Notes: generated by a model not told the origin, from the letters alone. 36,048 bases of DNA from Branchiostoma floridae (GCF_000003815.2 NC_049997.1:2828647-2864694), one strand, 5' to 3'; shown: positions 9,067 through 18,876, numbered from the stretch's first letter. Program-made: numbers and translations.

Positions 9067-10184
9067 TTATGTGACATAATTGAATGAAGAATTTTATGGC
9101 ACATTTTTGCCCCACTGGGCTAAGTACAGGTCATATGGTAACGGTTATATATATATGCAGCAATGGAAACAATCACACACGTCTACATATGCAGATATGC
9201 ATCTAATCTATTCTAGTACATTCGATTTCCTCTTGCTTCTTGGTAATTGCATAAATGTAGCTAGCTGTATGGTTAATTAGAGTTGGTTTATCAAAAGCTG
9301 TCAGGAATAAAAGTTCTCCTTGTCGTTCAAGTGTATGAAGTGGGGATATTTACTTGACACATAGTCAAATAGGATGCTCCTATTGCTATCATACAACGGA
9401 CATTCCACAGTAAATTGTACTTCATCTTCTACTTTACCTAAACTAAAAAAAAAGGCAGTTTCTTTGCTCTAGAGGACTCTGGTTATTTCTTCCTGATTCG
9501 ATTCGTAATTTGTGACGACTGATTCTTAGTTTTGTGATGGTAGATCCGTGGCATAAATTGGTAATCTTAAGATATTCTTCTTCGTTATAAGATTGTTTTA
9601 ATAATCGGTATGTTCGTAGTTTATTTTTCGTAGTCTCAGCTCTTTTATTGTTGTGGATTTCAGATAGAAAGGTCGGGAAATAAATATCCTTTCAGCCCTG
9701 ATAGATTAGTGAAATAATTTGAGGTGTACTTGAGACTGTTGCCACATTTTCTCCAGAGAGTTGCGTACACCAGAAGCCCAACATTTAGCACCAGATGCTT
9801 CTAAATCCATTTGGCACAAGAGAGCTTCTGCTTGAAGGTTGTCAGCTGGCACGTTCTTACAAAGTCGAATGGAATATGTGATGGTATTTAGGTAGGCCTC
9901 CAGATATATTATGTTGATCAATTCAGTTCAGTCACAGTTGGATTTGGAAGATCAATATCTGTTCTGTAAGTTTTGTTTTTGTCAATATAATACTAGTTGT
10001 TGGTAAAGTAATTGGCAATGTCAGATGGTTTGGTATGGAATTTTGCCATCAACTTCCACTCAGGATGGGGATTGGGTATTACAGCGACCCGGTGACTGCA
10101 AAAACTGCAAGAGAAGATCCATATGAAAGGCAGGGTATCACCCCGGACAGACAGTGCCCATGTTCGTAGGAAAACTGACTTCAT
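9067..10184 (-). pseudogene. Decayed LINE 3' half, minus strand, internally deleted
   Basis: Reading leftward from 10184, the minus strand shows KFHTKPSDIANYFTNN (linker before the RT), skips the RT palm, then shows YLEAYLNTITYSIRLCKNVP and GAKCWASGVRNSLEKMW. These are followed by LRTYRLLKQSYNEEEYLKI, ISRHKLRIESGR and GKVEDEVQFTVECPLYDSNR, ending in DKENFYS and a stop. The order matches the C-terminal half of the near-intact LINE at 25-29 kb (TTYSMIKSGFSAENYLKLL, SAHQLNIEKGRH, VEDEYHFVLECPF). The 3' UTR holds a hairpin-like TTAGCCCAGTGGGGCAAA just before ATAAAATTCTTCATTCA. It is a diverged relative of that LINE. Confidence 0.75.
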
Positions 10185-10749
10185 AACGACTTTTCGTTGG
10201 GATTGTAAGCAGAATTGTTTGGGTTCTCCTAGACAAGAGGTGCTCTCGTCAGTGCGTGGGCAAACCGTTATAATTAACTTTGGTGAGGGTTAACGGAAGC
10301 TCAACCTGGCGTTTGTTGAACGCAGGACGTGAAAGATAGGTACTGTGATGCGTCGTTTTTTCCGCCCACAAGTGTGATAAAACCCAAAAAAAAAAAGAAG
10401 TTTGGACGGTGGCTTTGTCTCATGAGTGAGAACTAGTACATATGCACAATCCGAGAGAGTGTTGTCGGTGAAGATATCAGTAAGACGAGTTTAAATGTAG
10501 TGCTAGACGGAGGCGGTGACGTGCTTTTGTGGACAGCGAAAGGAAATAAAGACAACTTCGGAGTCTGCGATAATAGCTGGTTTAGGTATGGGAAAGTGTT
10601 GAGGTTTGGGGAAAGTAATGAGGTGTGGGGAAAAGGTGTGAGGTTTGAGGAAAGGTGAAAGGTGTGGAAGTCAAGACGTGGGTAAGATTCGGAAAGCTTT
10701 ACGTGATGAAACAAGCCCGAGATGGTGCGCATGGAGGTGGGACCACGGA
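10185..10749. repeat. No gene seen; includes a G/A-rich degenerate minisatellite at about 10575-10665
   Basis: A short unit close to GGTGTGAGGTTTGGGGAAA is repeated imperfectly about five times (GTTGAGGTTTGGGGAAAG, GAGGTGTGGGGAAAAG, GAGGTTTGAGGAAAGG). The 110-codon minus-strand open frame across it is a by-product of the purine bias. The rest of the stretch shows nothing identifiable. Confidence 0.5.
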
Positions 10750-10815
10750 GGACTTTTTTGCCCATACCTTAACCTTCTTCCGGAGATTCGCCTGGGGTCA
10801 CTGCGGATAGGGTAC
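10750..10815. repeat. 66-bp direct repeat, copy 1
   Basis: GGACTTTTTTGCCCATACC through CTGCGGATAGGGTAC is identical to 11717-11782. Its right edge abuts the 174-bp repeat at 10815. The two 66-bp copies bracket about 0.9 kb. Confidence 0.8.
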
Positions 10816-10988
10816 TATTCCAAATGAGGCACATGATTGCTTCTGACCGGGTTTCGCGTCGTTAAGAGGCGACACCTGGTCGGGAGCAGTCCACGTGCTC
10901 TCATTAACCACCTGTACATCCTCACCTGTGCATAGAACCTTTTACACGCCCTGCGCCTTTCATTCCCATATGTTGGCCGAGCTACGCC
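10815..10988. repeat. 174-bp dispersed repeat, copy 2
   Basis: It differs from 3058-3231 at a single base. The left edge coincides with the end of the 66-bp direct repeat. At the equivalent point of the other 66-bp copy (11782) unrelated sequence follows, which fits insertion or template switching at this junction. No target duplication of the 174-bp unit is evident. Confidence 0.8.
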
Positions 10989-11403
10989 GGAGAGGTCGGA
11001 CGGAGGTAGCTGGGGAGCTTTATAGAAGTAGAGGGACATGGACGGAAGTGACTTGAGGGTGTATGATTTTAAGTGGATGGTATAAAGATATGAAGAGGGT
11101 ATGGAAAGACAGGCCTATGAAGCTGGGAACTAAATTGAATCCATAATGCGTCTGAACTTTGGGAGGTTTCGTACGGTTTAGAAACTTGTCAAGCGACATC
11201 AAGAGCTTGACACCATCCTGGAGATGGTAACAACACATCTTGAACTAGGAACATGGAGAGGGGTCTATTGTTGCGTTCGTCAAGCGCGGGAGAGGTGGCT
11301 AGGCCTGGTATACTTCTACCGCGGATGGCTTTGAACTCGGTTCCAAAAGGGAAAAGAGATAGGGCGGCAAATGATCTAGAATGTCTGGCGGGGTTTGGAT
11401 GAA

Positions 11404-11635
11404 GTAAGATTCTTTTGGTAAGACACTGGATAGCGGGAATTGGAAAGCTGTGGTAGCCCGCTTTGGAGGTAGCTGGGATGCGGCGAAGAAGAAGAAGATG
11501 TTGGATGAGTTTAGGGCAGCCCACCGAACATTCGCTAATCCAGCCGCGGACAAGAAGATTGGTGTAGCTTTTGTCAGACCGTCCCCGTTGCCGTGGATGT
11601 GTTGCACAAGAGACGTGGCACGTTTGGGGAAGTAA
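11404..11635 (+). pseudogene. Unidentified open segment between the 66-bp direct repeats
   Basis: The plus strand is open from after a TAA at about 11403 to a stop at 11635. It reads TLDSGNWKAVVARFGGSWDA, then KKKKMLDEFRAAHRTFANPA and ADKKIGVAFV, which looks like real protein, basic and alpha-helical. The opposite strand is also open for 174 codons, so codon-level evidence is weak. No family is recognised. Its position between 66-bp direct repeats suggests a mobile-element remnant. Confidence 0.3.
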
Positions 11636-11716
11636 GGGCACTAAAACACCCGCCCTCCCGCCCTTTTTTCCATTCTCTGCTCGTAGACCGTTCAGTGACC
11701 CTTCGGTCGACACTCC

Positions 11717-11782
11717 GGACTTTTTTGCCCATACCTTAACCTTCTTCCGGAGATTCGCCTGGGGTCACTGCGGATAGGGTAC
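11717..11782. repeat. 66-bp direct repeat, copy 2
   Basis: Identical over 66 bp to 10750-10815 in the same orientation. Flanks differ on both sides (CGACACTCC before it, AATTCATAGC after it). Confidence 0.8.
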
Positions 11783-11839
11783 AATTCATAGCTAGGGTAT
11801 AAAACTCTCTACAACAAAATCTCTTTAGTGTCACTGACA

Positions 11840-11965
11840 AAAGACATCGGGTGACTGTCTAAAACGTCTGACCGTTTCCAAAATCATATCATTGCTAAGT
11901 CGCTTGATGAGTAACTGGTTTTTGGCGAATCTTGTTACCTGGATGTCTAATCTTCATTGACTAAA
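11840..11965. repeat. Partial copy of the fold-back repeat found at 14652-14893
   Basis: AAAACGTCTGACCGTTTCC, then GATGAGTAACTGGTTTTTGG and TACCTGGATGTCTAATCTTC, align in order with 14793-14892. The left inverted arm is missing here, so this copy is truncated. Confidence 0.65.
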
Positions 11966-12012
11966 TACCATCTACATACACCCAAGGATGTTTTGATAGA
12001 TCTAGACCTTGT

Positions 12013-12298
12013 TACACATCAAACCCCAAAGTGTGACAAATCCGCCATGAAACTATAACTGGTACTGATCATCGAAAAGAATACATCGCGCGACAAAATC
12101 TATCTACAATGACCTGAGATCATACATCAAAACCCAAACCAAAAGTGTGACAAATCCGCCATGAAACTATATCCTATAAGGTACTGATCATCGAAAAGAA
12201 TACATCGCGCGACAAAATCTATCTACAATGACCTGAGATCATACATCAAAACCCAAACCGAGAGTGTGACAAATCTCCTATGAAAATGTTTCCTATAA
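12013..12298. repeat. 119-bp tandem repeat, about 2.4 copies
   Basis: GGTACTGATCATCGAAAAGA starts at 12061 and again at 12180, and the blocks CATCGCGCGACAAAATCTAT and ACAATGACCTGAGATCATAC follow in both. The third partial unit ends at the MITE insertion at 12299. A related single unit, split by a hAT element, lies at about 2600-2647 and 3012-3050. Confidence 0.8.
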
Positions 12299-12666
12299 GG
12301 CCACACCAATTTAATTTCTTGGTTCACGGATTTTTTCATAAAAAATATGGAGCGAGAGGGCGAAATAAAAATAAAAATAAAAATTGTAAAATGGTTGGGG
12401 TAAAGGTAAGGGCTAATCCAAAGCATAAAGAATAAAAAGTTTTCAGCTTGAAAAAAGTACAAAAACACTATTATTGTACAGCAAAAGCACCTGTACCCAC
12501 ACTTTAAGGAGCTTATAATATAAAGTCCAATTTGCCTCACCAGAAAGTTGGTGAATGGTTTCATTAATGGTGAAAATTTGCTGAGTGGTAATTTTTATTT
12601 TTATTTTTTTTTCCAAAAAATAGGAGCGAGCGAATCCGTGAACCAAGAAATTAAATTGGTGTGGCC
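12299..12666. mobile_element. PIF/Harbinger-like MITE with TAA target duplication
   Basis: The termini are long inverted repeats. Both begin GGCCACACCAATTTAATTTC and run on through TTGGTTCACGGATT and GGAGCGAG to A/T-rich inner ends, roughly 70-90 bp per arm. A TAA triplet flanks it on both sides (12296-12298 and 12667-12669), which fits the 3-bp TWA duplication of PIF/Harbinger elements. The 368-bp element has no transposase. It sits in the last unit of the 119-bp tandem repeat. Confidence 0.75.
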
Positions 12667-14635
12667 TAAGGATAAATAAACACCTTAGTGTTTATCCAGC
12701 CAAGCTAAGTGAAACCTTTTGAAATCCCGCCTGAACTTTGACCTCTCCGTCTGCACACTGATAATTGAATCTACTGATCTAGAAAGTCATTACCTACTGT
12801 AGAGTTCCAAATTATAGCAAGGAAAAACTTTCATCTAATAGACTATCTCCAAGCACTTTGAAAATAACTTCTAGTTAAACCTTTTTGTTCTAGCATCTAT
12901 TTTAACAACAATGTATGCTTAGAATTGTCCAGACATATCATGAATAGAAAGATTTTATGTCCATTCTTCTTGACACAAATTTAATGAAGACATTGTTGAC
13001 GTGGCACTATCTAAAGAAGACAAGAATCCTTTGATCCAAGTTGATACACGTCGAGCTCCTTGTTAAAAAGACATCTAAGGAGCAGAACCTGTTGCTTTTG
13101 TATTGACTACATCATGGGGCACAGAAATGCTGTGGGTGCGGTGACACCATATTGTATGACGTATATGTAATAATAACATGATCGTCAGGTCATCGTTTCA
13201 GATATTCTTCTTTCAAAATATTATGAACTGTTATGTCTGCGTCGCTGTTATGACTTGTTGTCATCCTGCATACAAGCGATCCTAAATATGTTTTGAGAGC
13301 AGATGTAATTGATAAGTTAATATAATTGAACAGTACATAAATCCAATAATCAGGTGCTCGGTACGACAAAAAAACATTAGGCTAAGTTTTGACCATTATG
13401 TAATGCCCACAATATTATATATATTATAAATTTCTACTTTTTGTGGTATCAAATTGAACATTGATATCTATGTTTAGTGATGATAAAAATAGGCAAGGCA
13501 CATTTTCACGATCTTTACTTTCCTAGTAGATAATTTACGTATCTGATGTATCAGATGATGCTTCAATAGACACTGCTATCCTAGGAATGTCTACCCCATT
13601 ATTAGACGCTATTCATTCTTGTATCACAGGCATTATACTTTCTACTTAAGGGCTGATGACATAACTTTGAGGTAAAACACAAAGACGCTTCAACAATGAA
13701 CACTCTATAAGAAATGACCAAGTGACCTGTAAGTAACATGGATTTTTCACAATATTTGTTCAGATATATTTCTCATAAAGAGCTGAATATTTCTGACATC
13801 AACAATGCTGTTCAATGATCACCGACTTATACCTTTTTACTTAACGTTTGTGGACACTACCGTTGAATAAATTCTAATGTACATGGTATTAGTAAAGTGA
13901 TCATTGTTGAAAAGACATCACTCAACTGAGGGTAAGGGCACATTAATTATTCATTCGAAGAAAATCATGTTAACTGAAGAGAAAATAAGTATCTATAAAG
14001 AATAGAACCCTTGCTATGGTAAGAATTCCTTTCGCTGTCTGCGGATATTACTCATTACATAATCACACTTTCTTACCAGAGCTTCTTTGGCTTTCATAAG
14101 GATATGTATACCTTTTGAGAGATCTATGCTTCAGTCAATTATTTATGATCATTACATTTCATCAGTATTGTCGCAATAGGATACACGTGAGCCATATGCA
14201 ACATTGTCTTTATCAAGCATATTCGCAAAAATACTATACAACGAATAAAACTTGAATAGCACCACTAATATGTATTGAATCATTATTATTCAGATGATGC
14301 CACATGTCAAATCATAGGGCAAAGTGATGGCATTTGAATGTCATCTGGGGCCATACCTTGCTAGAAGGAATTCGAAGCATTTTGTGTCTCATATGGATAG
14401 TTTTACTATGACTCATGACAGAAATACGTTCGGAATGTAGAATAATGACATATCTAAGGAGCTAAAATTCTAAAACTAGGGCATCACTGTTTCTACTACC
14501 TTTGCTTCTGTGTCTTTATAGAGGTATTCTTAAGCCTCAGTCGAGACAGCGAGCACTTTTACAATACCTACCTACCCATATGGTTCTCCTAAAATGCTAA
14601 AATATCCCGTACAATCGTGCCTTCGGGAGCCATGT
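12667..14635. other. AT-rich stretch, no gene seen
   Basis: About 2 kb of AT-rich sequence with no long frame, recognisable exon or repeat. One minus-strand donor-like site at about 14075 is discussed under the rejected observations. It may be intron or intergenic DNA. Confidence 0.4.
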
Positions 14636-14651
14636 GTAGTACGTACATTGC

Positions 14652-14893
14652 CAACACGCAGTTACTCAAGCAACTGGATATGATTTTGAAAACAATCAGA
14701 CGTTTCAGATAGTATTCACTATCTTTCGTCAGTGACACTATCTTTCGTCGCTGACACTATCTTTGGTCAGTGAAACATAATGGATATATTTAAAACGCCT
14801 GACCATTTGATTCCAAAACCATATCCAGTTTCCTGTCAATGAGTAACTGCTTTTTGGCGTATCTTATTACCTGGATGTCTAATCTTCATCGAA
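14652..14893. mobile_element. Fold-back element with 16-bp flanking direct repeat
   Basis: The perfect direct repeat GTAGTACGTACATTGC flanks the segment at 14636-14651 and 14894-14909. Inside, the left arm (GCAGTTACTCAAG, CAACTGGATATGATTTTG, CAGACGTTT) is inverted relative to the right arm (AAACGCCTGACC, CCAAAACCATATCCAGTT, GAGTAACTGC). Between them lie three tandem units close to CACTATCTTTCGTCAGTGA. A 16-bp duplication is longer than most DNA transposons make and is more usual for target-primed retrotransposition, so this may be a SINE-like or composite element. A truncated relative is at 11840. Confidence 0.7.
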
Positions 14894-15035
14894 GTAGTAC
14901 GTACATTGCTACATTGCTACATAGCGAAGGCCGCAGTCCAAATACATCAAGTCTATGACCCTGTATGAAGTCATTGCTTCCACTGCTGCCTGACATTTAC
15001 GCATCGACAGGTAGTATTACCCCGAAATGACTTAC

Positions 15036-15161
15036 CGAAGGGTGCCAGAAAAGTCGAGGTCCGCCTCGGATTGGAACTCGTCCAGAGTCGTTCTGTTTAG
15101 GTATTCATCATAATACACGGACGAGTCGTCATTCGTCATTTCCGTTTCCGGTTCTGCTAAT
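15036..15161 (-). CDS. Candidate internal exon of an unidentified minus-strand gene
   Basis: On the minus strand a consensus donor (GTAAGTCATT) follows 15036. Acceptors lie at 15162 (GTGTGTAG), at 15154 (TTAGCAG) and at 15170 (GACTTAG). The frame reads LAEPETEMTNDDSSVYYDEY, then LNRTTLDEFQSEADLDFSGT and L, strongly acidic and protein-like, with no other comparable frame. It ends with two bases of a split codon. The family is not recognised. A direct join to the 18479-18388 candidate would create a stop at the 15162 acceptor, so either another exon lies between or the two belong to different genes. Confidence 0.6.
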
Positions 15162-15837
15162 CTACACACCTAAGTCGGATGGGAATGTATGAGATTTTCA
15201 AAATAACGCACATTTATGTAAATTAAATTTAAAACACCTTAACGTGAAAAGCTCATAAACAATATAAAACCAATAATAACATAAATCAAGAAAGAAGAAA
15301 ACAATAAAAAGAAGGTTAAAAGTTGCAGCCTGCCGTTTTTTGGAGCTTAACTTTTTAATGCTTGTTTTGCTATGTTATGAATTGATTTCTTCTCTAAATA
15401 TTTTGATAAGCATATTTTTGCATTTTCGTAATATCATTGCCTATGTGCATTATGACAATATTTGCAATGACATATATCTGAGATATGATGTCAAGAATTC
15501 CATCATTTTCTATAGAAAAGGGTAACTGTACTATCATAATTTCTTGTATGCAGCTAAGATACGTTGTAAAATCTGATTTTTTTCACATATGGCAGTTTAA
15601 GATATGTGATTGCATATTGCTAACTTTCTTTTATAAACACAAATACTTGTCGTCTTACAACTTCTTACAAAGGTGATTGCTTATAGTATGGGAGAATATA
15701 TGGATATACGACTGTCGCCCCAATGGTATTCGGACCCGGTACTGGTTTTCGAGGACGAAACCTCAAAACGTAAGAACTATCAGTAGAGGATGAATGGATA
15801 ATGAGGCAACTTGAAGGACCTGATACTGTTGTAAACC

Positions 15838-17381
15838 CCCCCCCCCCTTCATTGTAAGCAAAGCATTCGACACGGTAAACCATTCTATTCTTCTCAAAAA
15901 GCTAAATAAATATGGCATTAATGACACAGCACTCAAGTGGTTTAAGAGCTATCTATCAGATAGAAAACAATACGTCACCCTCAATGGCTATACATCTTCA
16001 TGCAAACTGATAAATTGTGGAGTTCCCCAGGGATCAATTCTGGGACCCTTATTGTTTTTAATATATGTTAACGATCTTGCTGAAGCATCCAAAATATTCT
16101 GTTTTATCCTATTTGCTGATGATACAAATCTCTTCCTCTCACATGCAGACTATGATTCGTTAATACGTCTAACCAATCAGGAATTAGAAAAAGTCATCAC
16201 ATGGTTCGAAACCAACAAGCTATCAGTTAATATCAAAAAGACGTACTATCTTATCTTTTGTAGTAAAAACAAGACATATAATAAGAAAAATGCCAATATC
16301 TTCCTAAAGAACCTTCCTCTATCCCAAGAATGCCAGGCTAAATTTCTAGGAGTACTCATTGACGATCGACTAACATGGAAGCCCCACATTGCTATGTTAT
16401 TAAATAAAATTTCAAAAACTATCGGGATCATAGGGAAAATTAGACATCTTTTATCCCAGAGAACCTTTATAACCATATATAACAGTCTAATCTATCCATA
16501 TCTCATGTATTGTAATATTGTTTGGGGAAACGCCTACAAAACTTCTCTACACCCTTTATTAATTCTACAGAAAAAATTTCTACGCATTGCGACATGTTCG
16601 AGTTTCTATACTCACTCTTCACCACTATTTGAGAAACTTAGAATTTTGAATATCTATGACGTCAACAGATTTCAACTTGCTCTTTTTACAGCCCAACACA
16701 TAAACCATACTCTCCCCGATACCTTTGACAGCTTTCTTAATTTTCGCTCGCAGTTTCACAATTATCAAACTCGCCAAAGCACAAATCTACACATCCCCCT
16801 ATTCAGAACCTCTCTTGCCCAAATGTCTGTCAAATACAAGTGTGTTAAAATATGGAATGATTTCCCCCCCTCCCTTAAGAATCTAACTTCCTCTCTCCCG
16901 ACTTTTAAACGTAATCTGAAAATCCATCTGTTAATCCATCCGAGCCCCCTGTAGTAGCCACATTTTTTTTCTTTTTAAATCATATTATCTTAATTCATTC
17001 CATTATTTGACTATCCTTATTGCATTATTATCATTTTTTAAGTATTATGTTGATTTATTATTTATTGTTAAGCCAAACCATTAATTACTTGTTTATCCTT
17101 ATTACATCATTACCATTTTCGTTGTATTACGTTACTTTATCAATCATTGTTAATTCATACCATTAATTACTTGTTTACCCTCATTGTATCATTATTATTC
17201 TATGTATTACTTTACTTTATTATTATATATGATAATCAACTTTGTTTAGTTTAAAGGAGGAGGGCTAAGTATAAGCTTCTCAAGCTTTTTTCCTCCTCCT
17301 GCACCTGTTTTATCCATTGTTTTCGTTTTTTTGTTTTAATGTAATATTTTGTGTGCGAATAAATAAACAAACAAACAAATT
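15838..17381 (+). mobile_element. 5'-truncated CR1-group LINE copy
   Basis: The element starts near 15848, after an uninterrupted C run (15836-15847), and carries the RT frame to 16954. It continues through an AT-rich 3' UTR of about 400 bp and ends in a short-unit tail (AATAAATAAACAAACAAAC) at about 17359-17381. The tail is typical of CR1/L2-type 3' ends. No certain target duplication could be read. Confidence 0.75.
15848..16954 (+). CDS. CR1-group LINE reverse transcriptase, 5'-truncated
   Basis: The frame is open from the 5' breakpoint, just after a run of 12 C, through a stop at 16954 (about 368 residues). Ordered motifs are SKAFDTVNH (RT motif A), NCGVPQGSILGPLLFLIYVN (motif B), FADDTNLF (motif C catalytic aspartates), KFLGVLIDDRLTWKPHI (thumb) and KYKCVKIWNDFPPSL (C-terminus). 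This is the RT of the CR1/L2/Crack group of non-LTR retrotransposons, which copies element RNA into DNA at a nicked target. The endonuclease and first RT blocks are absent, the usual result of incomplete reverse transcription, so the copy cannot be autonomous. The absence of frameshifts implies a young insertion. Confidence 0.85.
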   Translation, partial: FIVSKAFDTVNHSILLKKLNKYGINDTALKWFKSYLSDRKQYVTLNGYTSSCKLINCGVPQGSILGPLLFLIYVNDLAEASKIFCFILFADDTNLFLSHADYDSLIRLTNQELEKVITWFETNKLSVNIKKTYYLIFCSKNKTYNKKNANIFLKNLPLSQECQAKFLGVLIDDRLTWKPHIAMLLNKISKTIGIIGKIRHLLSQRTFITIYNSLIYPYLMYCNIVWGNAYKTSLHPLLILQKKFLRIATCSSFYTHSSPLFEKLRILNIYDVNRFQLALFTAQHINHTLPDTFDSFLNFRSQFHNYQTRQSTNLHIPLFRTSLAQMSVKYKCVKIWNDFPPSLKNLTSSLPTFKRNLKIHLLIHPSPL

Positions 17382-18387
17382 GTGAAGTACCAAAATGGCT
17401 TCCAATTGAAATATGTTGACAGCTTGCCGAAAGAACTGGCAGCGTGTGATTAATATGACACCTTTTCTGCACGCGATTCAGGGTCATTAATAATGCAAAC
17501 AAAGCAAACTACGTCAGGTCTCATTTTGTTTATAGGAATGCGACTGGCAATTCACAATGCAATATGGTATTCAATGAGAAAGCATAATGGCTATATCAGA
17601 CTGATTACATAGCATTGTATACAGACGTTGCGTCATACATAATGATATATGTGCGGAATTTCTTAGAAAAAAGTCGTAGAACCGTCCTTGTGGTAGCAAA
17701 GGACATTATATAGCGTCCTTGGTCGTAGTGAATTAATGATTTCCATGCGAAAGTTATTGGCACTTTGGGTCTTAGCAGTATGCACTGTCATTTCTAATAC
17801 TAGCAGTATGTGATGGGAGTTTTCCCTGTGAGTGTAGTGTCTTCTTATTGTCGTTACTACCAATAATTAGAGAGTGTACATGTCAAAGTGAATTTTGTTG
17901 GATGTGCAGACAACTGACAGGTCATTGTAGATAAACAGTATATATCGTGACCTTCTTCGTGCCCTGTGGGCGTGACACTAGTGCAACAGGATAGGCTAAA
18001 TACGCCAAACAACTGAGCTTACTTCTACGTAATCACACATATTTGACGTAGCAATGATTACAAAAATACGTGCAGAAGATGAAAGATAGTTAAAGGTTGA
18101 TCTAGTATAATGATAAGTTGGCAAGCTTCTAGTCATTCAAACCACGTTGAAAGGAAAGAAAATGTGGACCCCTCCCTTCGGAGTCAAATTCCTGAAAGGT
18201 TGCGACCATTGTACGGATAATGACAGAGCATACCGCAAAATTGTCCTGGTAAACACCATGAACCAGTGAGATTGTCACCAGATTATCAGCTGAAAGGGAG
18301 GCGTTGCCATACCAACCACCTGTCAACTGTCGTCTGAAAACCATGCCTGTCAAATCGTCGACGTTGCAAGAAAATAGAAAGACTCAC
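17382..18387. other. No confirmed gene
   Basis: Ordinary AT-rich DNA. A minus-strand open frame at 18353-18129 lies just beyond a donor and is discussed as a rejected exon. It may be the first intron of the candidate minus-strand gene that starts at 18.48 kb. Confidence 0.35.
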
Positions 18388-18479
18388 CAGGCGCAAGCAG
18401 TAATTTTATGAAGCGGGGCCTTGTTCCGATGGGTTGTTAGGTTTGGCCTTAGTGTGAATATTTTAGTTCGCCCAGACAT
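18388..18479 (-). CDS. Candidate first coding exon of a minus-strand gene
   Basis: The minus strand reads ATG at 18479, then MSGRTKIFTLRPNLTTHRNK and APLHKITACA, before a consensus donor CCTG|GTGAGTC after 18388, leaving two bases of a split codon. The peptide is basic and Ser/Thr-containing with no acidic residue, as in many mitochondrial presequences, but that is only a suggestion. An ETS-type site and an E-box lie 60-80 bp upstream. An overlapping upstream ATG (18514) opens a 21-codon frame ending at 18449, so start choice is uncertain. The downstream exons are not proven; 15161-15036 and the exons near 1.8 and 0.2 kb are candidates on the same strand. Confidence 0.45.
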
Positions 18480-18529
18480 AGCCAGAACAACCGGTTTGCA
18501 ATGATGGGCTCCATTATTGCAGACAAGGC

Positions 18530-18562
18530 CAGGTGACCACGTGACCTTTCACTTCCGGTAGG
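18530..18562 (-). promoter_or_regulatory. Promoter-like cluster: ETS site plus E-box
   Basis: On the minus strand ACCGGAAGTG (18550-18559) and CACGTG (18538-18543, within GGTCACGTGGTCACC) lie about 10 bp apart. Both are frequent in TATA-less promoters of widely expressed animal genes. They lie immediately upstream of the candidate first exon, which supports a promoter reading. Confidence 0.4.
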
Positions 18563-18840
18563 TCACATCAGACACCTGTGCAATGAATAGAAACAATTTG
18601 CAGGAACCGCACGACAAAAGCGAGGCTTATTGAAATCTTCAATCAATTGACGATTCGTTGAGACTAAAGAGAAGAAAAATCCAGACCAGAAGTTGGAAGA
18701 AAACTTGTAACAACATGAAACAAAGCCGGTTTTCTTTGAAGATAAACATTGCTTGTCGAGGGATACAAATACCACGTTTGATGGTTAGTAGAGAGACTAT
18801 GATTTGTGAGGCGGAAGGATTACATAACGTTTCCTATTTC

Positions 18841-18876
18841 AATAGGATCAAAGTTGGGAACCGTTTTGATCCTATT
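18841..18876. other. Perfect short hairpin
   Basis: AATAGGATCAAA at 18841-18852 pairs exactly with TTTGATCCTATT at 18865-18876 around a 12-nt loop. It has neither the flanking stem length of a microRNA precursor nor a T-run, so its function is unknown. Confidence 0.5.

Noticed and set aside
11189-11713. 174-codon minus-strand open frame
   Set aside because: It is opposite a plus-strand frame that looks more protein-like, shows no motif, and lies in rearranged repeat DNA.
10750-11782. 66-bp direct repeats read as LTRs
   Set aside because: Too short for LTRs, with no primer-binding site, polypurine tract or gag/pol between them.
14060-14130. Short minus-strand exon before a GTAAGA donor (LSKGIHILMKAKEAL)
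   Set aside because: No polypyrimidine tract or convincing acceptor precedes it, and the length is too short to judge.
18129-18353. Second coding exon directly after the 18388 donor (acceptor at about 18347)
   Set aside because: It would need an intron of about 41 nt, and its longer open frame does not fit the phase of the first exon.
18841-18876. microRNA precursor
   Set aside because: A 12-bp stem is too short and the flanks do not extend the pairing.
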